From Bog-473 sp963763575 (lineage in GTDB: Bacteria; Actinomycetota; Acidimicrobiia; Acidimicrobiales; RAAP-2), in NCBI GenBank assembly GCA_963763575.1, contig CAVXPD010000004.1, positions 1 through 64,000 of the forward strand: a stretch of DNA of 64,000 bases, in the 5' to 3' direction. A program made the translations under genes and the position numbers. Positions 58,208-64,000 of this stretch are shown here, one piece after another. The notes under the pieces are model-generated. The model worked only from the letters and a program-made list of their open reading frames with translations. It was not told the origin of the DNA and searched no databases. How positions within the stretch are numbered: the first letter of the stretch is position 1; the number at the start of each line of letters is the position of its first letter.

Positions 58208-59842
58208 TCAGCCTGCTGTCGGGACCACCGGCGGGTTGCCGCCGGGCGTCAGCACCTCGATCCCCGAGAACGACGGGTCGTAGGTCGAGCCCAGGCCCAG
58301 CACGAGCGCGTCGCCGACCGTGGCGATGCCCGACCAGTTCGCCTGTGGTATCCCGACCTGGGCCAGGAGTCGGCCCGTCGCCGCATCACGGACCTGAACT
58401 GCCACGGCGGCGAGCGCCGGGCCGTTGAACGTCATGCCGCCAGCGACAGTCGTCGGCGAGAACGACGCGAAGCCGTCGTCCTGCCAGTCCACCGCGCCCG
58501 TGGCGGCGTCGAAGGCGTGGTCGGTCGGATTCTGCGACGCGGTATCGCGCGGGTCACCGGGGTCACACACGGTGTTGCCCCCTCCCTTGCGGGGTAGGAA
58601 GTCACCGAGCCCGGTCGCCCCGTACACGCGCGTGCCGTCGTAAGCCGTGGTGCCGATGAAGCCGCCGGACGACCCGCCGAAGACGACGTTCGTCGACCAG
58701 CGCACACGGCCGGTCCGCGGGTCGAGCGAGTAGTAGGTCCCATCCTTGCTCCCCTCGCCGAGGAACGTCGTCCGCCCAGAGGCGGTGACGCCCGCGTTGG
58801 CACTCGCCCCGAAGTCGTAGTCGCAGGCGGGAGCCTTGGCCAACGCGTGGTACCGCCAGGCAAGCGTGCCGTCGCTGATCCTCAACGCAATGACTGAGTC
58901 GGCATAGCGGGCGGCGCCCGAGAAGTCGCAGTCGGCCATTCCGAACACCACCAGGCCCAGATCGGGCAGCACGGAGCCCGAGGACCACACGCTTCCACAG
59001 CTGTCGTCCAGGATGCGGCCGCTCGGGCCCACGTCGGTCTGGTACTCCCACAGCGGGTCGCCCGTCGCCAGGCTGGCCGCCACGACGTAGCCGGCCGACC
59101 GAGGCTGCCCGTCCTCGTCGACACCGAACAGCACGCGCCCGTCGAAGACGACCGGTGACGAGAAGATCCGGGTGCTGTCGGTGTTCGGGTCCGGCGGCCC
59201 GGGCACCCCGGGATAGGCGTGTTTCCAGTACAGCGCGCCGGTCGCCGCGTCGAGGGCGTAGAGCGTGTAGCCGGCGCTGAAGATGACAAGGGCGGGTCGT
59301 CGGCCTGCGGCGGGCTGGAACCAGGCCGAGGACGTCACGAGCCCGCCGTCGGAGGTGACGTCGCGGGGATTCTGGCCGGGGTAGGGCGTGATGGCGTTCT
59401 GGGAGGCGAGCCGGACCTTCCAGCGCAGCGCGCCCGTCTCGAGGTCGAGCGCGTAGAAGTAGTCGTCCCAGGAACCGGCGTACACCGTGTCGCCGACGAC
59501 CGTCGGCGTGGCGGACACCGCGTCGCCTGTCGGGAAGTACCAGGCCTGGTGCAGCGTCGTCACCGAGGCCTCGGTCAGGGTGGTCCGGCCGTGGAAGGTG
59601 TGCTGGGCGTCGTGGCCGTAGGTCGGCCAGTCCCACGCGCTGATCTTGGCGGGCACTGCCGGCGGGGTCGGCGTCCCGTTGAGCGCGGGCGGGCTCCCGG
59701 ACGCCCCCGCGGCCCCCGCGTGGCTCGCGCCGGCCGGCACTGTCACGCCGAGCACGACCACGGCGACCCCGAGCACACCCCGCGCCCGCCCGCCGGCCCT
59801 GGTCACCGGCCCGGCACGCCCGGCGCCTCGCGGGCTGCGCAA
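58208..59842 (-). CDS. Secreted PQQ-binding-like beta-propeller protein
   Basis: The 544-aa product has a signal peptide (ARGVLGVAVVVLGVTVPAGASHAGAAGA). Repeated quinoprotein-alcohol-dehydrogenase-like blades follow: WDWPTYGHDAQHTFHG, VVGDTVYAGSWDDYFYALDLETGALRWKV, LYALDAATGALYWKH, YSLDPRTGRVRWSTNV, DHAFDAATGAVDWQDDGF. The (Y/F)ALD..TG.L.W pattern is the tryptophan-docking motif of eight-bladed quinoprotein propellers. The metal/PQQ-site residues are not identified, so enzymatic activity is uncertain. It shares a strand with the next propeller gene (5-nt gap). Confidence 0.88.
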   Translation of the reverse strand: MRSPRGAGRAGPVTRAGGRARGVLGVAVVVLGVTVPAGASHAGAAGASGSPPALNGTPTPPAVPAKISAWDWPTYGHDAQHTFHGRTTLTEASVTTLHQAWYFPTGDAVSATPTVVGDTVYAGSWDDYFYALDLETGALRWKVRLASQNAITPYPGQNPRDVTSDGGLVTSSAWFQPAAGRRPALVIFSAGYTLYALDAATGALYWKHAYPGVPGPPDPNTDSTRIFSSPVVFDGRVLFGVDEDGQPRSAGYVVAASLATGDPLWEYQTDVGPSGRILDDSCGSVWSSGSVLPDLGLVVFGMADCDFSGAARYADSVIALRISDGTLAWRYHALAKAPACDYDFGASANAGVTASGRTTFLGEGSKDGTYYSLDPRTGRVRWSTNVVFGGSSGGFIGTTAYDGTRVYGATGLGDFLPRKGGGNTVCDPGDPRDTASQNPTDHAFDAATGAVDWQDDGFASFSPTTVAGGMTFNGPALAAVAVQVRDAATGRLLAQVGIPQANWSGIATVGDALVLGLGSTYDPSFSGIEVLTPGGNPPVVPTAG

Positions 59843-59847
59843 GGCCC

Positions 59848-61200
59848 TCAGCCGAACCCGGCCGTGGCGGGCGCGTCAGAACGCGGACCCTTCGCGGGGG
59901 CGGGGTTCTCGGACGGGCCCGACAGCGGCGGCTTGATCCTGTCCGTTGGATACGGGCAGATCGTCTTCGCCGGGACGCACACCGTGACGCTCGTCGGGAA
60001 GTCGAATCCGCTCGCCACCGCGACCGGCGCGCTGGGCTGCCCGTCCGTGATGGTCACCCGCATGATCCGCCCCCCGTAATTGGCGGGGCCGCAGCCGGTC
60101 AGCGGGCCCGTGCACGCGATGTGGATGTCGACGAAGTACAAAGTGCCGTCCGGCGCGAAGGCCATCCCGAAGGGGTTGTACTGGTCGGGGTTCTTCCCGA
60201 GGTCAGCCACGGTCGTGCCGGGCACCGAACCGCGCCCGGGCTCTGGTTGACCATTGGCCGTGACCCAGACGATGGAGGGGTCGCCGATGTAGCTGCTCAC
60301 CGCGTAGCATCCGCAGGTGGGGTCCTCGGCGACGCCGGCAGGGAAGGAAACCTTGTAGAACGTCGAAATCTGCAGCTTGCTCCGCGGGTAGAGACCGCCG
60401 GGGCACTCGGCTGCACTGGTGGGTAGGGATGAGCCTGCCACGCGCAACACGCTGCTCGTGCCGACGTTGGGGACGAGCAGGTCGCCGTTGCGGGCGAGGG
60501 CCATCATCCCCGGCTGGGCGAGGCCGCCGTTCCCGTCGGTGTGGTGTGGGCCGTAGCCGCCGGAGGCCGGCCCGTACACGATGCAGTACGAGGTGTATCT
60601 GGGCGCGAACCATTCGACCAACCGGCCGGTGCTCGGTGGAGGGAACTGGCCCTGCGCCGTCGCGATATCGTTCGCCAGCACGTTGTGGTGTCTGTCGACG
60701 ACGCACCCTGTGTAGGTCTGGTTGTTGTTGAAGACGCCGTTCGAGGTCGGCGGCGAGTCCGAGCCGATGGTCTCGCCCCTCATCTTGTAGGGGCCCGGCA
60801 CGTAGAGCGTCTGCCCGCTGAAGGAACCGTTGGACTCGTCGAGTTCCTCGCCATCCGGTGGCTGCTTGTAGGGCTTCTCGCCGCCGAGGTTGTGCTGGCT
60901 GGGCAGCGTGGGGTCGTAACCCCCGACGAAGCGCCCGCCCGGCAGCACGCACACTTGACCGTTCAGATCCCATGCGGGCAGGAGCTGGCCCTGCAAGCCC
61001 GAGGGCATCGAGAGGAAGTCGACCTCTTCGTTCTGGTCCCAGTAGACAAGGTAGCCCGGCTTGCCGGTCACGCCGCCTCTCGACGATGCCATCGAGGCAC
61101 CGGCGGGCGCTGGAGACCCGGCCATCACCAGGGCCACCAACGCCCCGAGGCACAGCGCTGCCGCGCGCACGGACCGAACCGCTCTCACCATCTGCCCCAT
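59848..61200 (-). CDS. Secreted NHL/SMP-30-like beta-propeller protein
   Basis: The 450-aa product has a signal peptide (VRAAALCLGALVALVMAGSPAPAGA) and an exported propeller-like body: PGMMALARNGDLLVPNVGTSSVLRVAG, NPFGMAFAPDGTLYFVDIHIACTGPLTGCGPANYGGRIMRVTI, VASGFDFPTSVTVC. The GMAFAPDG.LY.VD and GRI.RV segments are typical of NHL/SGL propellers. Several Cys pairs suggest disulfides outside the cell. Function unknown. It is the first gene of a secreted three-gene run with the PQQ-like propeller and the hydrolase. Confidence 0.8.
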   Translation of the reverse strand: MGQMVRAVRSVRAAALCLGALVALVMAGSPAPAGASMASSRGGVTGKPGYLVYWDQNEEVDFLSMPSGLQGQLLPAWDLNGQVCVLPGGRFVGGYDPTLPSQHNLGGEKPYKQPPDGEELDESNGSFSGQTLYVPGPYKMRGETIGSDSPPTSNGVFNNNQTYTGCVVDRHHNVLANDIATAQGQFPPPSTGRLVEWFAPRYTSYCIVYGPASGGYGPHHTDGNGGLAQPGMMALARNGDLLVPNVGTSSVLRVAGSSLPTSAAECPGGLYPRSKLQISTFYKVSFPAGVAEDPTCGCYAVSSYIGDPSIVWVTANGQPEPGRGSVPGTTVADLGKNPDQYNPFGMAFAPDGTLYFVDIHIACTGPLTGCGPANYGGRIMRVTITDGQPSAPVAVASGFDFPTSVTVCVPAKTICPYPTDRIKPPLSGPSENPAPAKGPRSDAPATAGFG

Positions 61201-61374
61201 CGGAACCCCCCCGGACCCAAAGGCTGACCGGCGTCATCGTAGGCGTGAGGTTTCCGACGTTGCAGGTATTTCGGCGCTCAGGTCCGGCAACGGTCAACCG
61301 GTCGGTGCAGAGCTTTGCGAGACGGGGAGGCCGCCGGGATTCGGGAGGTCATCGATGACCCCGCCCTCGACTCT

Positions 61375-62622
61375 CTACGCCAGCGCGTCCTTCCATCCGG
61401 GCGAACCGGTGCGCGCCCCGGCGGCCACGCGCAGGCCGATGTAGTTCTTCTGCGCCTCGACCGTCCCCGCACCGATGCACAAGCCGCGGACGTCACGATA
61501 GGCCCGCTCCAGCGGGTACTCGCGGGAATAGCCGTAGCCGCCGTGGATCTGCATGGCCTCGTCGCACACGTACTTCGCCGCCAGGTTCGCAGCCGTCTTG
61601 GCCAACGCGGTCTCCAGCGCGGGAGGCGTCCCACCCGGACCGGCCAGGCGCACGGCCCGCGCCAGCAAGAGCCGGGCCCCCTCGAGCTGCACCGCCATGT
61701 CGGCCAGCTTCCACTGAAGGCCCTGCAGCTCGGCCAGCGGCTTGCCGCCGATGACACGCTCGTTCATGTAGCGCACGGCGTTCTCGAGCGCGCCCTGCGC
61801 GGCGCCGAGGCACATCGACGCGTTCCCACAACGCTCGTGGTTCAGGTGCGACAGCAGCACCTTGAACGCGGACGTGCTCGAGGGGTCGCCGGCGATCAAG
61901 ATGTCGTCTTCGGTGATCTCGACCCCGTCGAACGCGAGCTCGGCCTCGGTGGCGGCGTGGATACCCATCCCCTTGTGCCGCCCGGTCACCGACACGCCTT
62001 CGCGGTCGGTCGGTACCACGACCGCGCCGATCCCCCGAGCGCCCTCGCCTCCGGGCCAGCGGCACCAGACCAGCACGCCCTGGGCCACGTCGCCCATCGT
62101 CGAATAGTTCTTGTACGCGTTGAGCCGCCAGCGGCCCGGACCGTCGGCCACGAGGGCCGCCCGCATGTTCTGCACGGCCGAGCCGGCGTCGGGTTCGGTG
62201 ATGCCGATGCTGAGGAGCGCGTCGCCGTCGGCCGCCGCCGGGAGCCAGCGTTCCTTCATCGCCTCCGGGCCGAGATGCTCGATCCCCCGCGGCGGCCCGT
62301 TGAACGTGAGCTGGCAACAGATGGCCGACGACACGTCGGCCCGCGCGATCTCCTCCAAGACGATGGACGCCTCGACGTCGCCCAGACCGAGGCCACCCCA
62401 CTCCTCGCCCACGGTGACGCGCAGAAGGTCGGCCGCGGCCAGCGCCTTGCGCACCTCCGCCGGCACCACGCCGTCCTCGTCGGCCTGGTGCGCCCGGGGT
62501 GCCACCTCCCGCTCGGCGACATCGCGGGCCAGCTGGCGCAGCGCGGCCTGGTCCTCGGTCTCTTCCAGCAGGTCGGCACCCGGTTCGGTACCGCCGCCGG
62601 CCGCGTCGCCCCCCTTGCTCAT
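61375..62622 (-). CDS. Acyl-CoA dehydrogenase
   Basis: This 415-aa dehydrogenase has the N-terminal helical domain (EDQAALRQLARDVAEREVAPRA), SIGITEPDAGSAVQNMRAALVADG (flavin/substrate loop), LNAYKNYSTMGDVAQG, and CLGAAQGALENAVRYMNERVIGGKPLAELQGLQWKLADMAV. The C-terminus is MQIHGGYGYSREYPLERAYRDVRGLCIGAGTVEAQKNYIG. The motif GTVE replaces the usual GTSE. It overlaps the preceding thiolase gene by one base (TGATG), so both are cotranslated. Confidence 0.94.
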   Translation of the reverse strand: MSKGGDAAGGGTEPGADLLEETEDQAALRQLARDVAEREVAPRAHQADEDGVVPAEVRKALAAADLLRVTVGEEWGGLGLGDVEASIVLEEIARADVSSAICCQLTFNGPPRGIEHLGPEAMKERWLPAAADGDALLSIGITEPDAGSAVQNMRAALVADGPGRWRLNAYKNYSTMGDVAQGVLVWCRWPGGEGARGIGAVVVPTDREGVSVTGRHKGMGIHAATEAELAFDGVEITEDDILIAGDPSSTSAFKVLLSHLNHERCGNASMCLGAAQGALENAVRYMNERVIGGKPLAELQGLQWKLADMAVQLEGARLLLARAVRLAGPGGTPPALETALAKTAANLAAKYVCDEAMQIHGGYGYSREYPLERAYRDVRGLCIGAGTVEAQKNYIGLRVAAGARTGSPGWKDALA

Positions 62623-63821
62623 CAGCCGAGCTCGGTGCCCACGATGCCGACGAAGCTCACGCCCTCGCCCGGTGCGCCACCGAGATTGTGCGTGAGCCCC
62701 AACGTCCGCCCCGGCCCCACCGTGGAGATCTGGCGCTCCGGCGGCGCCTCGCCCCGCAGCTGCAGCCAGCACTCGAAGAGCATCCGCAGCCCGGACGCGC
62801 CGATCGGGTGCCCGAAGGACTTGAGCCCGCCGTCGGGGTTCACCGGCAGCTCGCCGTCGCGGTCGAAGGTCCCCTCGAGCACCTCCTTCCAGGCCGTGCC
62901 GCGCTCGGCGAAGCCGAGGTCCTCCATCAGCACGAGCTCGGTCGGGGTGAAGCAGTCGTGCACCTCGGCCATGGCCAGCTGCGCCCGCGGCTCGGTGATC
63001 CCGGCCTGCGCGTAGGCGTCCTCCACCGAACGCACGACCTCTTCGAACGTCGTGTAGTCGTAGGAGGGGTCGATCGGGCCGGCCGCCGGCCCGGCCACGA
63101 AGGCCAGCGCCTTGACGTAGAGGGGATTGTCGCAGTAGCGGTGCGCGTCCTCGACCCGGCAGATCACCGCCGCCGCCGAGCCGTCGCTCACCCCGCTGCA
63201 GTCGAACACGCCGAGGTCGCCGGCCACCAGCGGTGCCTTCGCGATGGTCTCCATGGAGACCTCCTTGCGGAACTGCGCCCGCGGGTTGCGCGCGCCGTTC
63301 TGGTGGTTCTTGAAGGCGATCCGGCTCATGACCTCCTTGAGCTGGTCCTTGTCCACGCCGTACTTGTGGGCGTAGGAGGGGGCGAGGAACGAGAAGGCGG
63401 CGGGGGACGACAACCCCGGGTCGGTCCCGTCGCCCACGGCGCGGATGCCGGTCAGGCCGGAGTACCCGGTGTCCTTCAGCTTCTCGACGCCGATGGCCAT
63501 GGCGAGGTCGTAGGCGCCCGACGCCACCGCGTAGCACGCGTTGCGGAACGCCTCCGAGCCGGTGGCGCAGTAGTTCTCGACCCGGGTCACCGGCTTGTAG
63601 TCGAGCTTCAGGGGACGCGACAGCGTCACGCCGCACACGCCCGACGTCATGGTGCCGAGCCAGAAGGCGTCGATGTCGTGGATCGACATGCCGGCCGACG
63701 CCGCGGCCTCGGTCGCCGACTCGGTCAGCAGGTCGTCGACGCCCTTGTCCCACAGCTCGCCGAAGCGGGTGCAGCCCATGCCGATGATGGCCACCTGGTC
63801 GCGGATGCCGCTGCTCGCCAT
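62622..63821 (-). CDS. SCP-x/Ltp2-type thiolase (lipid-transfer protein family)
   Basis: The 399-aa product has RDQVAIIGMGCTRFGE at the start, VENYCATGSEAFRNACYAVASGAYDLAMAIG (Cys at the nucleophile position), AEVHDCFTPTELVLMEDLGFAE and GGLKSFGHPIGASGLRM. Such proteins act as aldolases or thiolases on CoA esters and often need a DUF35 partner, as in the Ltp2-ChsH2 pair of sterol side-chain degradation. The DUF35 gene lies immediately upstream. Together with the downstream dehydrogenase this is a three-gene catabolic unit. Confidence 0.94.
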   Translation of the reverse strand: MASSGIRDQVAIIGMGCTRFGELWDKGVDDLLTESATEAAASAGMSIHDIDAFWLGTMTSGVCGVTLSRPLKLDYKPVTRVENYCATGSEAFRNACYAVASGAYDLAMAIGVEKLKDTGYSGLTGIRAVGDGTDPGLSSPAAFSFLAPSYAHKYGVDKDQLKEVMSRIAFKNHQNGARNPRAQFRKEVSMETIAKAPLVAGDLGVFDCSGVSDGSAAAVICRVEDAHRYCDNPLYVKALAFVAGPAAGPIDPSYDYTTFEEVVRSVEDAYAQAGITEPRAQLAMAEVHDCFTPTELVLMEDLGFAERGTAWKEVLEGTFDRDGELPVNPDGGLKSFGHPIGASGLRMLFECWLQLRGEAPPERQISTVGPGRTLGLTHNLGGAPGEGVSFVGIVGTELG

Positions 63822-63825
63822 GGCT

Positions 63826-64000
63826 CTACTCTCCTCGCCCTCTGTCGCCTCGATCTGCGTCGCCCGAACCGGCCGCTCCGGTGAGCGGGCGGGCCTTCCA
63901 GAAGTAATTGTGCACGCCCTGCGCCGTCCAGATGCGCCGGAACGTCATGGAGACGCGGTCGCCGATCGAGAGCTCGTCGGGGCGGGCGTCGGTCAGCTCG
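63826..64000 (-). CDS. DUF35 OB-fold protein, C-terminal part (cut by window edge)
   Basis: The last 57 codons are in the window: ELTDARPDELSIGDRVSMTFRRIWTAQGVHNYFWKARPL, then a charged Gly/Asp/Arg tail and TAG. The pattern D.R...L.IGD.V...F......G....YFW.ARP is the C-terminal OB-fold of DUF35/ChsH2-like proteins. These bind CoA esters and pair with SCP-x-type thiolases. It ends 4 nt before the thiolase start, with GGAGAG as the ribosome site. The N-terminal zinc ribbon is outside the window. Confidence 0.85.
   Translation of the reverse strand, partial: ELTDARPDELSIGDRVSMTFRRIWTAQGVHNYFWKARPLTGAAGSGDADRGDRGRGE

Noticed and set aside
1..64000. CRISPR array, tRNA, rRNA or prophage
   Set aside because: No regularly spaced 20-40-bp repeats with spacers, no cloverleaf with a GGTTCGA loop, and no phage structural or integrase genes were seen.

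Overview
The window is 64 kb of very GC-rich DNA (most genes near 70% GC, strong G/C preference at third codon positions, many GTG starts). Gene content points to an actinobacterium, most likely class Acidimicrobiia. The pointers are a DUF222/HNH endonuclease, zf-HC2 anti-sigma factors, a deazaflavin-type nitroreductase, many acyl-CoA enzymes, and a secreted protein with six GYW.VASDGG repeats that I associate with that class. This placement is inference; no rRNA or tRNA gene was found.

Layout. 0-2.4 kb: truncated, frameshifted HNH gene, a secreted five-bladed-propeller protein, a cyclic-nucleotide-binding protein. 2.5-9.1 kb: acyl-CoA ligase and two divergent acyl-CoA dehydrogenases, a frameshifted thiolase-like gene, DUF429. 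9.1-12.8 kb: SigE-like sigma factor with a coupled membrane protein, nitroreductase, SDR, carboxymuconolactone decarboxylase-like protein. 12.9-14.7 kb: a Clp island with an XRE regulator, a ClpP paralogue lacking catalytic residues, and a divergent ClpP with its triad. 15-20.2 kb: amidohydrolase, enoyl-CoA hydratase, NTF2-like protein, ECF sigma/anti-sigma pair and a secreted propeller; a partial copy of the NTF2-like gene lies on the far side of this cassette. 20.2-22.8 kb: lower-GC accessory stretch (HIT protein, broken cupin, DHFR-like). 22.8-28.6 kb: aldo/keto reductase, RlmN, enoyl-CoA hydratase, membrane proteins, DinB. 28.5-36.7 kb: branched-chain-type ABC importer (binding protein, fused LivH-LivM permease, two ATPases) with a thiolase and a CoA-transferase. 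36.7-41.3 kb: TetR, SDR, TesB thioesterase, ureidoglycolate-lyase-like protein, cupin, D-2-hydroxyacid dehydrogenase. 41.4-44.4 kb: a decayed large secreted repeat protein. 44.4-48.6 kb: Fur, SRPBCC, MarR-MFS exporter, RraA. 48.6-57.1 kb: small-molecule catabolism (ThuA, Zn-dehydrogenase, VOC, PEP-mutase-like, RidA, class II aldolase, SDR, ALDH) and a glycolipid-binding-like pseudogene. 57.1-61.2 kb: exported hydrolase and two exported propellers. 61.3-64 kb: acyl-CoA dehydrogenase, SCP-x-type thiolase and DUF35 protein, running off the right edge.

How it fits together. Much of the window reads as uptake and CoA-dependent breakdown of carboxylic or lipid-like substrates. The strongest new signal is a palindrome, CTGAC-N6-GTCAG, at six promoter regions from 5.4 to 53.2 kb. 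The best copy is a perfect AACCTGAC-N6-GTCAGGTT between the CoA-transferase and the TetR gene, suggesting a local catabolic regulon under that TetR. Second is the XRE/pseudo-ClpP/ClpP island with its own near-perfect palindrome in the divergent promoter.

Caution. At least seven otherwise well-conserved genes carry a single-base shift, mostly one extra base and often in a short homopolymer. This looks more like sequencing or assembly error than mass pseudogenisation, so the broken genes here should be treated as provisional.
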